Assembly: GCA_003542015.1 (NCBI GenBank)
Contig: DPLL01000054.1
Coordinates: 1-21,178, forward strand
DNA: 21,178 bases
Direction: 5' to 3'
DNA from: Microcoleaceae cyanobacterium UBA9251
Lineage (GTDB): Bacteria; Cyanobacteriota; Cyanobacteriia; Cyanobacteriales; Microcoleaceae
The notes under the pieces were generated by a model that worked only from the letters and a program-made list of their open reading frames with translations, had not been told where the DNA came from and searched no databases. The position numbers and the translations under genes were made by a program. Below, piece after piece: positions 1 to 7,275 of the stretch (its first letter is position 1; each line of letters opens with the position of its first letter).

Positions 1-567
1 TTTGCCCTTCAATTTAAACTCTAATGTTATCATGCAATTATCTTATCGTTTTTACAAAGCATTGTGTTCACAAAGTGCGTATGTTTAATAATTATTTACA
101 CTTTGTAGAAATTAAAGCCGTCCTAGAAGGACTGGGCTATAGACCAAAAATTTTTGGTAAGTGTATTTTGGCACTAGCCTGTGCTACAGCCTGGTAAAGA
201 CCACTGGTATTGTTACACAAACTCAATTATTTTAATCTAGCAGCACGCCAGCTAGCCGCCATGAGATAAGTCTGTTAAAATAAGATTACATATATTATAA
301 AACTTGATGTAAACAATCACCATATATTTTTGAAGGGTGCTTCTGACCGACAAGGGCTTTGATCTCCGCTGCGCGGGAGGTACTCAAAAGCAGGCAACAA
401 GAATTATAATTTCTACAATCAGAGCTCGGCGGTGCTCTAACTCCCACAAGTCAAAAGTTTCAATGTCAGTCAAGACTAGGGCGTCTGAACTCGACACCAG
501 CAGCCTCTGGCCAACTTGAGTCGCAGTCTCCTCTTTCCAAAATTTATAGCTCCTTGTTTTCCTAAGC
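1..567. other. non-coding region upstream of the kinase gene
   Basis: I see no credible gene here. The short open frames overlap one another on opposite strands and look like chance. The stretch from about 270 to 335 is very A+T rich and could hold the promoter of the downstream kinase, but I could not find a well-spaced -35/-10 pair. A perfect 16-bp palindrome (ACCAAAAATTTTTGGT) lies at 143-158. Confidence 0.6.
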
Positions 568-3500
568 ATGGAGAATGACAGTTGCCAGCAACTAGACGGG
601 CAGTTATACATGAAAGCATCCTTGCCTCTGATTAGTAAAAAAGTGTTTAAGCTCCACGACATTGACCTGTATCGGCTCCTCGGCTCAGATCAGGAGGCTT
701 GCTTCGACGATTTGGTGAGCTTGGCTGCTCAGATAAATCTCACTCCGATCGCCTTTGTCAGCTTGATTGACTCTAATGGCCATTGGTTGAAGTCGCAGAT
801 AGGTGTCGATCAAGCTTTGGCCCATCGCTACCTGAATTTTTGCGCGACAGCGATCTGCCAAACTGCTGAAGAGTCCGCCTGCGACGGGGACTCAAATTCC
901 GAATTTGACCTCACATCTTGCATGGCAAGTTTGACTTCAGAGTCGGAATTTCTTGAGACAAAATTGGCCGACAGTTGCCTTGAAAAAGACGAAATAGAAG
1001 CAAATTTGAGTGGGTTCTCCGATCGAAATATCCGCTTAAGAGACTCGGGGAAAATCACCGAAAACTCCCCATCTCAAATCTGGATTCCCCCGCAAACATC
1101 GGTTGCGAGCTCCTGGCCGATCGACTCTGGATCGAACCGAAAGCCACCGTCGCTGGTCGCCATCATCCGGGACGCTTCCACAGAAGGGCGATTTGCCACT
1201 CATGCCCTGGCTTTGAGCCACCCTTTCGTCAAATTTTACGCCGGAATGCCGATCGTCACATCGGACGGGCAGATTCTGGGAGTGCTCTCCGTCATGGACT
1301 GCGTGGCGAGAGACTTGACAAAAGAAGCGCTCAATGGTATGGAAACTTTGAGTCGGCAAGTTTCTAGCTTGATCGAGCTGCGCTGGCAATTATTCCAAGC
1401 CCAGAAAGATACCGCAGAGGTAGAAAAGTCCACCAGCGACGGGCTGCAAATCTCGGAGTTATCTCGAACGAACGGGGCAGACTTCTGCGCGGTACAGACG
1501 CCCAAGGGCGGCAGGAGAATATTTCCGCTGCCGGCGATCGGCTCTAGCAAATCGCCTGGGTGGGAAACTAATCAAGGTGCGATCGACCGCCTAGTTGCGG
1601 AAACAGCACTGGAACAAAGCGAGCAGCGATATCGGCTGCTGGCAGAAAACTCAACAGATTTAATTTGCAGGCACGCCCCAGACGGCAAGTATCTCTACGC
1701 TTCCCCAGCGAGCCTGCAATTACTGGGATATGGGCCCGAAGAATTAATCGGATACCGGGCCTCTGAGTTTTGTCACCCCGAAGATCGAGTCGCCTTAGAC
1801 AGAGCCCACAAAAACATCCTGAAGGGGTGTGAAGTTCGCGCCCTGAGCTACCGCATCCGCCGGAAAGACGGCAGCTACATCTGGTTTGAAACCACAGCGC
1901 GCCCGATTCGCGACCCCGATACCAAACAAGTCCGAGAAATAGTCGCCGTTTCGCGGGACATCACAGAGCGCAAACAAACGGAAGCCTCGCTGCAGGAGCG
2001 ATCGCACCTGTCCAGCTTACAAGCTCAAGTCGGTGCAGCCCTGGGACAAGGAGGCACAATCCCGGCAATCCTCAAGCGCTGCACCGAGGCAATGGTACAG
2101 CACCTCGACACCACAGGGGCGAGCATCTGGACGTTGAATCCGCAGACAGAGCAGTTAGAGTTGCAGGCTGCTTCAGGCATCAGCAAGGTCGGCTGGGAAA
2201 TCAAAATACAGCCTTGGATGCTCGGAGAACCAGGAAAACTCCAAACTGCCCCCTTGTCGCCCCAGCCACCTCCCTTGCCCTCTCCCGTCACCTATCCGCT
2301 GATTGTGGAGGAGCGGTTGGTGGGAGTAATGGCTCTGAGCAGTAGCCACGCTGCAACTCCGGGGGCGCTAGAAGTTCTGGGGTGGATGGCTAACGCGATT
2401 GCGGTGGCGATCGATCGGGTCAAGGCCAGGGAAGAATTGTTGAGCCGCCGGGAAGGCTTGCTGTTTGGCTTAGCCAGCCAGATGCGGAATTCCCTCGACC
2501 TCGACAAAATTTTAGATACGGCTGTTAACGAGATTCGCAGCTTGTTGCAGATTGACCAGTGCTACTTTTTATGGTACTCAGTCTCACCCCACAACCAGGA
2601 CAGCTTGGCGATGACCCACGAGGCGGTAAATCCAGATTTGAAGCAGCGGCTCGTAGATTACCCGATCGAACAAGTAACGCTGCTGGCCGAGAAAATTTGT
2701 AATCGCCAAACGCTCAGGATCGACGACGTGGGAACAGCATCCTGCATTGAACCAGCAACGCGAGCTTTTTTGACCAGTGTCGGGATTGTTTCTAAGCTGC
2801 TGCTGCCGCTCAAGACTCGCGCCGGTCAAATGGGGGCGGTAGTTTGCAACCATTACAGCGGGTGCCGGGAGTGGGCGGCGAGCGAAGTGGAATTGCTACA
2901 AGCGGTGGTGGATCAACTGGCGATCGCGATCGACCAAGCTGAACTTTACGCCCAAACCCGCGCCGCCGCCTTGGCCGCTCAAGCTCAAGCCCGCCAGCTA
3001 ACGGAAACTTTGCAGAATTTGCAGCAGAAAGAAGCTCAACTCATCCAAAACGAAAAAATGTCTTCTCTTGGTCAAATGGTCGCCGGTGTCGCCCACGAAA
3101 TTAACAATCCAGTTAATTTTATTTACGGCAACTTGACTTACTGCGAGGAATACATGAAGGATCTGCTCGCTCTGCTGCGCCTTTACCAAAAGCACTATCC
3201 TGAGCCTTGCGAGGAAATTCTAGAGAAGTCCGAAGCCATCGACGTTGATTTCCTGGTGCCGGATTTACTGAAAATTTTGGATTCAATGGAGATGGGAGCC
3301 GAACGCATCCGCCAAATAGTCCTGTCTCTGCGGAACTTCTCGCGACATGACGAAGCCGAGATGAAGCCGGTTGACATTCACGAAGGGATAGACAGCACGT
3401 TGCTGATTTTGCACAGCCGCTTAAAGTCCAATGGGGCGATTCCGGGAATTGAGCTGATTAAAGACTACGGCGACTTGCCGAAGGTAGAGTGCTACCCCGG

Positions 3501-3888
3501 ACAGCTCAACCAAGTATTTATGAATGTGATCGGCAACGCGATCGATGCTTTGGAAGGTCAGCCCGCACCCAAGACGATCGAAATTTCGACGGCGGTGGTA
3601 AGCCGAGACTCTCCCTATGGGGTCGAGTCCAAGTCGAGCTGTCAATTTGTGCAGATTCGGATTCGCGACAACGGGTCGGGATTGAGTGAAAAAGCTAAAT
3701 ATCGGTTGTTTGACCCATTTTTTACTACTAAGCCTGTGGGCAAGGGTACGGGGCTAGGCTTGTCGATCAGCTATCAGATTGTGGTGGAAAAACACCAAGG
3801 GATCTTTAAATGTATCTCGGAACCCGGACAGGGAGCGGAGTTTTGGATTGAAATCCCGATCGCTACCGCCGCAGCAGCGAAACAGTAA
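568..3888 (+). CDS. multi-sensor GAF-PAS-GAF-GAF histidine kinase
   Basis: A soluble sensor histidine kinase of 1106 residues that would autophosphorylate on His and pass phosphate to a response regulator. No regulator gene is adjacent, so it is an orphan kinase. Domains read from the translation: GAF-1 about 35-270, interrupted by a 95-residue polar insert at about 101-194; PAS/PAC about 350-470 (starts SEQRYRLLAENSTDLI, ends SRDITERKQ); GAF-2 about 480-620; GAF-3 about 630-795; coiled linker about 795-828; HisKA with H-box VAHEINNPVNF, phospho-acceptor His843; HATPase with N-box NVIGNAIDAL (about 986-995), G1 DNGSG (about 1034-1038) and G2 GKGTGLGLS (about 1058-1066). There are no transmembrane segments, so it should sense a cytoplasmic signal. 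Cys726 in GAF-3 lies roughly where cyanobacteriochromes bind bilin but is not followed by His, so chromophore binding is doubtful. The start is ATG 568; there is no clear Shine-Dalgarno sequence, and ATG 610 is an alternative. Confidence 0.95.
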   Translation: MENDSCQQLDGQLYMKASLPLISKKVFKLHDIDLYRLLGSDQEACFDDLVSLAAQINLTPIAFVSLIDSNGHWLKSQIGVDQALAHRYLNFCATAICQTAEESACDGDSNSEFDLTSCMASLTSESEFLETKLADSCLEKDEIEANLSGFSDRNIRLRDSGKITENSPSQIWIPPQTSVASSWPIDSGSNRKPPSLVAIIRDASTEGRFATHALALSHPFVKFYAGMPIVTSDGQILGVLSVMDCVARDLTKEALNGMETLSRQVSSLIELRWQLFQAQKDTAEVEKSTSDGLQISELSRTNGADFCAVQTPKGGRRIFPLPAIGSSKSPGWETNQGAIDRLVAETALEQSEQRYRLLAENSTDLICRHAPDGKYLYASPASLQLLGYGPEELIGYRASEFCHPEDRVALDRAHKNILKGCEVRALSYRIRRKDGSYIWFETTARPIRDPDTKQVREIVAVSRDITERKQTEASLQERSHLSSLQAQVGAALGQGGTIPAILKRCTEAMVQHLDTTGASIWTLNPQTEQLELQAASGISKVGWEIKIQPWMLGEPGKLQTAPLSPQPPPLPSPVTYPLIVEERLVGVMALSSSHAATPGALEVLGWMANAIAVAIDRVKAREELLSRREGLLFGLASQMRNSLDLDKILDTAVNEIRSLLQIDQCYFLWYSVSPHNQDSLAMTHEAVNPDLKQRLVDYPIEQVTLLAEKICNRQTLRIDDVGTASCIEPATRAFLTSVGIVSKLLLPLKTRAGQMGAVVCNHYSGCREWAASEVELLQAVVDQLAIAIDQAELYAQTRAAALAAQAQARQLTETLQNLQQKEAQLIQNEKMSSLGQMVAGVAHEINNPVNFIYGNLTYCEEYMKDLLALLRLYQKHYPEPCEEILEKSEAIDVDFLVPDLLKILDSMEMGAERIRQIVLSLRNFSRHDEAEMKPVDIHEGIDSTLLILHSRLKSNGAIPGIELIKDYGDLPKVECYPGQLNQVFMNVIGNAIDALEGQPAPKTIEISTAVVSRDSPYGVESKSSCQFVQIRIRDNGSGLSEKAKYRLFDPFFTTKPVGKGTGLGLSISYQIVVEKHQGIFKCISEPGQGAEFWIEIPIATAAAAKQ

Positions 3889-3895
3889 AATTGCC

Positions 3896-3921
3896 GGCGA
3901 TCGGGCGCGATCGCCATTTTT
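3896..3921 (+). terminator. intrinsic terminator after the kinase gene
   Basis: A perfect 8-bp stem, GGCGATCG (3896-3903) with CGATCGCC (3908-3915), has a 4-nt loop and is followed by ATTTTT. It begins 8 bases after the kinase stop codon. The stem arms are HIP1-like sequence, so this cyanobacterial repeat seems to have been co-opted as a terminator hairpin. Confidence 0.7.
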
Positions 3922-3930
3922 AAAATTTTA

Positions 3931-3949
3931 TTGTCAAACTACTTGACAA
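3931..3949. repeat. 7-bp inverted repeat overlapping the tRNA promoter -35
   Basis: TTGTCAA (3931-3937) and TTGACAA (3943-3949) are perfect inverted repeats separated by 5 bases. The right arm contains a consensus -35 hexamer. It could be an operator, or a coincidence of two -35-like words. Confidence 0.4.
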
Positions 3950-3973
3950 ACTACCATGTGGGAATGTTAGTAT
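3943..3973 (+). promoter_or_regulatory. putative promoter of tRNA-Gln
   Basis: A consensus TTGACA at 3943-3948 precedes TAGTAT at 3968-3973 with a 19-bp spacer. TG one base upstream of the -10 gives an extended -10 feature. The predicted start near 3980 lies about 10 bases before the mature tRNA. The spacer is longer than the optimal 17 bp, so this is a moderate call. Confidence 0.45.
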
Positions 3974-3990
3974 AGTAAATGTTGAGACGT

Positions 3991-4062
3991 TGGGGCGTCG
4001 CCAAGTGGTAAGGCAGCTGGTTTTGGTCCAGCCATTCAGAGGTTCGAATCCTTTCGCCCCAG
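3991..4062 (+). tRNA. trnQ: tRNA-Gln (anticodon UUG)
   Basis: A full cloverleaf can be folded by eye. The 7-bp acceptor stem is TGGGGCG/CGCCCCA with discriminator G4062. The D arm contains AGTGGTAAGGC. The anticodon stem is GCTGG/CCAGC around loop TTTTGGT, with anticodon TTG at 4023-4025. The T arm is AGAGG-TTCGAAT-CCTTT. The 3' CCA is not encoded (AGTTA follows). The U1-A72 pair is typical of bacterial glutamine tRNAs. It stands alone, with no other tRNA nearby. Confidence 0.97.
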
Positions 4063-4108
4063 TTATAGAGATAAGTTACAGGCTGGAGATCACCTACACA
4101 ATACATCT

Positions 4109-4303
4109 GTAGGGGCGGGTTTTACCGCAAATATATAACTACCGCAAACAATACATATAAACTAGCCCCGGCCCAAGGGAGTACCCGCATCAACCTGAAT
4201 TTGTATCAAATGCGAAAAATGTGGATCGCGATTTACCCTTGGGCGGAGGCGGGTTTACTAGGCGATCGATTTTCGGCGATTGTCGGTGAAACCCGCCCCT
4301 ACA
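4109..4303. repeat. 195-bp element with 15-bp perfect terminal inverted repeats
   Basis: TGTAGGGGCGGGTTT at 4109-4123 and AAACCCGCCCCTACA at 4289-4303 are exact reverse complements bounding 195 bp without a coding frame. The interior has another GGCGGGTTTACTAGGCGATCG segment and a TCGGCGAT/TCGGTG-like stretch. The sequence resembles dispersed cyanobacterial palindromic repeats. I see no convincing target duplication, so it may be a decayed MITE or a fold-back repeat. Confidence 0.65.
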
Positions 4304-4335
4304 ATCTTGCGACAAATGTACGCGGGGGTGGGTTG

Positions 4336-5547
4336 CTAACGACTGGGCCCGCGAGCATTTAGCCGATCGAAAACATATCGGGAAATCGCAGGAAATATCG
4401 TCTCGTCCTTGGCATAAGCTGGATCGTCTGCGAAAACTACTAAGATATAAATGGCTTTGTCATCTAAAGTTCTGACAAATGCTGCTTCGCTGCGAGATTT
4501 GGAAGTATAGCCTACTTTGGAACCAAAATAAATATTAGTTGGTAAAGATTCGCCGAGAAATCCTTTGATCGGATTCGTAGGGTCTTTTTTCCAGGCTTTG
4601 GGGTCTAAATCTCTGGTAAGCAAGTAAGCCATTTTGCGGCTGGCGATGCTTGAAACAGCTTGTTTGGTATAAATTTCGTAGATTAATCTGGCGGCTTGGT
4701 CCGTACTTGCTTGATTCCGCATGGGCTGGGAAGGATCGCCCTTTAATTGCAAATCCCGGCCTGCTGGCTGTTCTTGTCTTAAATAGTGTATCGGATAGTT
4801 TTTGGTGGAAAGCATAATATTTGTGTAGCCTGCTGATTGGAAAAAATCGTTAATTTGACGACGCTTTGTCAGCCATGTTTCTAACTCTGTTCCTGTGAGC
4901 TGTCCCCCGGATTTTGTATCTGTAATTGTATCTAAAATGCGGCTGGCTGCGTCGTTGTTGGAGAAGCGGATCATTTGTTCCAAGTCGGAAGTAAAGGCCG
5001 ATTCTTTTTGTGTAATTATGCCTTTTTCTAGGGCTGAGTAAAAAGCCGCCATCCAAAAGAATTTGGCCACGCTGGCGGGAAATCTCAGGGTTTGATTTTG
5101 ATATCCGGCGAAGGTATGGTTTTGGGAATTGCTGACATCAATTAAACTAATTGATAGGGTTTCTACGGGAAGTTCTTTGGTGGTAGCAATGTTGGCGGCT
5201 TCGTTAACAATCTGTTGTAATTCTTGAGAGTAATTTGGATTGGGAGGTGTTTTGATGTTGTAGGTAAAGGTGCGATCGTCTTGGGCTGCGACCAAATTTG
5301 CCGATGTTTCAGTTGTTGGCGGCGCGATCGTCTCTTGAGGTGAGATAACTGGCGGTTCGGTTGGACGGCGAGATCTGAATGGTATAGTGATGATCCAACC
5401 GATCGCGATCGCCCCAGCAATTAAGCACAGGATATTACGGTATTTTAACCTAGAGAATTTCGTCCTGACTCGGCGACGGGGTTTGACTGGAGGCTTCTTG
5501 CTTTGGTGTCGGGGTTGTATCTGGCGGCGTCGGTTGTCTACTTGCAT
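4336..5547 (-). CDS. membrane-anchored serine hydrolase, class A beta-lactamase-like
   Basis: A 403-residue penicillin-recognising serine hydrolase. A very basic cytoplasmic N-terminus (1-37, many Arg/Lys) is followed by one hydrophobic anchor at about 38-56 (LCLIAGAIAIGWIITIPF), then a Pro/Thr-rich linker and the catalytic domain from about residue 105. Motifs: SxxK as SVAK (Ser159, Lys162), SxN as SNN (196-198), and a third motif K344-V-G346 in place of the usual KTG/KSG. I cannot point to an obvious class-A omega-loop Glu. The topology places the domain in the periplasm. The family covers beta-lactamases and low-molecular-weight DD-peptidases; the altered third motif makes true beta-lactamase activity uncertain. 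It is transcribed divergently from the DUF1460 gene. No Shine-Dalgarno is evident at the ATG. Confidence 0.88.
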   Translation of the reverse strand: MQVDNRRRQIQPRHQSKKPPVKPRRRVRTKFSRLKYRNILCLIAGAIAIGWIITIPFRSRRPTEPPVISPQETIAPPTTETSANLVAAQDDRTFTYNIKTPPNPNYSQELQQIVNEAANIATTKELPVETLSISLIDVSNSQNHTFAGYQNQTLRFPASVAKFFWMAAFYSALEKGIITQKESAFTSDLEQMIRFSNNDAASRILDTITDTKSGGQLTGTELETWLTKRRQINDFFQSAGYTNIMLSTKNYPIHYLRQEQPAGRDLQLKGDPSQPMRNQASTDQAARLIYEIYTKQAVSSIASRKMAYLLTRDLDPKAWKKDPTNPIKGFLGESLPTNIYFGSKVGYTSKSRSEAAFVRTLDDKAIYILVVFADDPAYAKDETIFPAISRYVFDRLNARGPSR

Positions 5548-5729
5548 TACAGTGGTGTGGTATCAAACTCGCAGGATCAGTTTATAATAAGGCGGCGTCT
5601 AAATGACAACTGCGCCGATCATCAAGTCCGATACAGCAAGTTTTATATGTCTGCTGGGCGGATTGATGCTTCCAATAAGGGTAAAAATTTTAGGATAGCA
5701 CTGAGTTGAAGCAACATCCGTTGAAAAAC
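5548..5729. promoter_or_regulatory. divergent promoter region
   Basis: About 180 bp separate the start codons of two divergent genes. A TATAAT occurs on the + strand at 5583-5588, with the overlapping TATTAT on the - strand. Neither has a recognisable -35. Open frames across this region overlap the N-terminal codons of the minus-strand gene and look like chance. Confidence 0.35.
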
Positions 5730-6857
5730 ATGAGAATTTTTTTGGGGCTGGCTGTTTTCGGATTGGCGATCGACAGCGTTAATAACTTTTCGATGCCTCT
5801 TTTTTCGGTATTTTCATCTCAATCTGTTACTGCTGGGGTTTTGGTCGATCGCAGTTTGAGCGATCGACAAATAGGAAAACACAATGGTAACATCCAGACA
5901 AATTTGAATCGAGACAGCAGAAAGCTGGAATCAACAAACAACGAAACAGTTCCCACTTTCCCCAGTCTGTTTTGGAACTTTAACAATTTACCTCCAATTT
6001 CCTATTCCCAATTGCTTGAGGTGCTAACCGGACGATCTGACCAAAATAATATTGCTAGAGAAACCGCTGCACTACCTGAAGATATAGCACGTTTTGAACG
6101 AGTTGTACAGTATGCAAAACAACAAAATTTGCCCGATCGCCCTCTGGGAGAAATCCTCCAGGCGATCGCCGATAACTTCCTGGGTAAACCCTACGCTGAG
6201 GGCTTGTTGGATAAATCCGGTACAGAAAAATTAGTCATAACTTTAGATCGGTTTGATTGCGTTTTATTTGTAGAAACTGTGCTGGCGATCGCCCGGGGTG
6301 TCGCAGTCAAAGATTACGACTACCAAAATTTTGTCGATCGGATAGAATCCCAGCGCTATTTAAACGGTAAAATCAACGGTTATTGCAGCCGTTTACACTA
6401 TTTTTCCGCATGGATTAACGACAATCATAAACGGCAGACTGTAGACAATATTACGGCTAAATTAGGCGGTGTCCCGATGGATAAAAAGCTGAATTTTATG
6501 AGTCAGCACCGCAGCAGTTACCCGCAAATGATCCAGGATGAAACAACTTATCAGTGCATTGTTGGGGTGGAAACAGATTTAGCAAAATCTACTGTTAATT
6601 ATCTCCCAACAAATCAGATTAAAAGTGTTTATTCCCAGTTAAAACCAGGGGATATTGTGGCGGTAGCTACGGATGTTAAAGGATTGGATGTCACCCACAC
6701 TGGTTTGGTTTATCGGAATGCTGACGGGAATATTGGTTTGATTCACGCTTCGCCGGCTGGACAAGTGACTGTTGCTTACGACTTGCACAGGTATATTAGC
6801 AGGGTGGAAAGTGCGATCGGGATTGTGGTAGCTAGGCCGATCGATCGGCGACTATAA
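5730..6857 (+). CDS. DUF1460 (N-acetylmuramoyl-L-alanine amidase-like) exported protein
   Basis: A protein of the DUF1460 family, which has an NlpC/P60-like cysteine peptidase fold and is linked to peptidoglycan peptide processing. From the chosen ATG it has 375 residues. A short charged N-terminus and a hydrophobic stretch (IFLGLAVFGLAI) suggest a signal or anchor. A poorly conserved linker occupies about 25-110. The family core runs from about 130 to the end, with the nucleophile motif DRFDCVLFVETVLA (Cys177) and a likely catalytic His in DVTHTGLVYR (His323), with LIHASP following. An upstream in-frame TTG at 5706 would add eight residues (KQHPLKN). I chose ATG 5730 because it puts the hydrophobic segment right at the N-terminus; neither start has a clear ribosome-binding site. 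A cell-wall role fits the two flanking penicillin-recognising enzymes but is inferred. Confidence 0.85.
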   Translation: MRIFLGLAVFGLAIDSVNNFSMPLFSVFSSQSVTAGVLVDRSLSDRQIGKHNGNIQTNLNRDSRKLESTNNETVPTFPSLFWNFNNLPPISYSQLLEVLTGRSDQNNIARETAALPEDIARFERVVQYAKQQNLPDRPLGEILQAIADNFLGKPYAEGLLDKSGTEKLVITLDRFDCVLFVETVLAIARGVAVKDYDYQNFVDRIESQRYLNGKINGYCSRLHYFSAWINDNHKRQTVDNITAKLGGVPMDKKLNFMSQHRSSYPQMIQDETTYQCIVGVETDLAKSTVNYLPTNQIKSVYSQLKPGDIVAVATDVKGLDVTHTGLVYRNADGNIGLIHASPAGQVTVAYDLHRYISRVESAIGIVVARPIDRRL

Positions 6858-6884
6858 TAATCTCTTATATCCGCTAAAAACACC

Positions 6885-6916
6885 AGATACCCACTTCTTT
6901 AAAAAGTCGGGTATCT
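6885..6916. terminator. palindromic repeat, probable bidirectional terminator
   Basis: AGATACCC (6885-6892) pairs with GGGTATCT (6909-6916). Inside that, ACTT pairs with AAGT across a one-base bulge (C6908). It lies between the converging ends of the DUF1460 gene and the small minus-strand gene. Versions of this AGATACCC...GGGTATCT hairpin are common between genes in filamentous cyanobacteria. No long T-run follows, so termination is plausible but not proven. Confidence 0.5.
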
Positions 6917-6942
6917 AACAGCTATTGCATTATTGCTAGTTG

Positions 6943-7218
6943 TTATGACCAAGGTGCATCATCTGGATCGTATAAGCCTTCACTAATTGCAAATGCTCTG
7001 AGTTCACGATAGGCAGCAAGTAGAGACGAACGGTTCCCCCAGTTATCTCCTTTTCCACCAGTGAAATGTTCACCCTTGACTGGATCGATGAAAGTTCCTT
7101 CTTCGCTGATGAAGTCTTCATCTAAAATGCGGGATTTTGTATAATCCCAATCTATGTCAAATACCAACTCAAAAGTATCTAAAAATTCTTGAATTCGTTT
7201 GTTCAATTCGGTGGACAT
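6943..7218 (-). CDS. small acidic hypothetical protein
   Basis: 91 residues, acidic and soluble, with no signal peptide or membrane segment. It starts MSTELNKRIQEFLDTFELVF (helical) and has many Asp/Glu/Gly/Trp in the second half (GGKGDNWGNRSSLLAAYREL), ending DPDDAPWS. I do not recognise the family. The composition is convincingly protein-like and no better frame exists on the opposite strand. It lies 54 bp downstream of the S13 peptidase gene on the same strand and could be co-transcribed with it. No Shine-Dalgarno is visible before the ATG. Confidence 0.7.
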   Translation of the reverse strand: MSTELNKRIQEFLDTFELVFDIDWDYTKSRILDEDFISEEGTFIDPVKGEHFTGGKGDNWGNRSSLLAAYRELRAFAISEGLYDPDDAPWS

Positions 7219-7257
7219 GGTTTTAACTCAAGCGTGTTACTTCTACAAATGTAATAG

Positions 7258-7275
7258 TGAGGACTAAAGTCCTCA
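7258..7275. repeat. palindromic repeat hairpin at the end of the S13 gene
   Basis: TGAGGACT (7258-7265) and AGTCCTCA (7268-7275) form a perfect 8-bp stem with a 2-nt loop. The right arm includes the stop codon of the minus-strand gene (7273-7275). GAGGACTNAAGTCCTC-type hairpins recur in filamentous cyanobacterial genomes. There is no U-tract on either side. Confidence 0.6.

Noticed and set aside
384..662. Minus-strand open frame overlapping the kinase start
   Set aside because: It overlaps the first codons of a well-supported kinase gene on the other strand and has no recognisable domain.
2743..2748. Cys726 of the kinase GAF-3 as a bilin-binding cysteine (cyanobacteriochrome)
   Set aside because: The following residue is Ile rather than His and the spacing to the next conserved strand is about four residues too long; the domain lacks other cyanobacteriochrome signatures.
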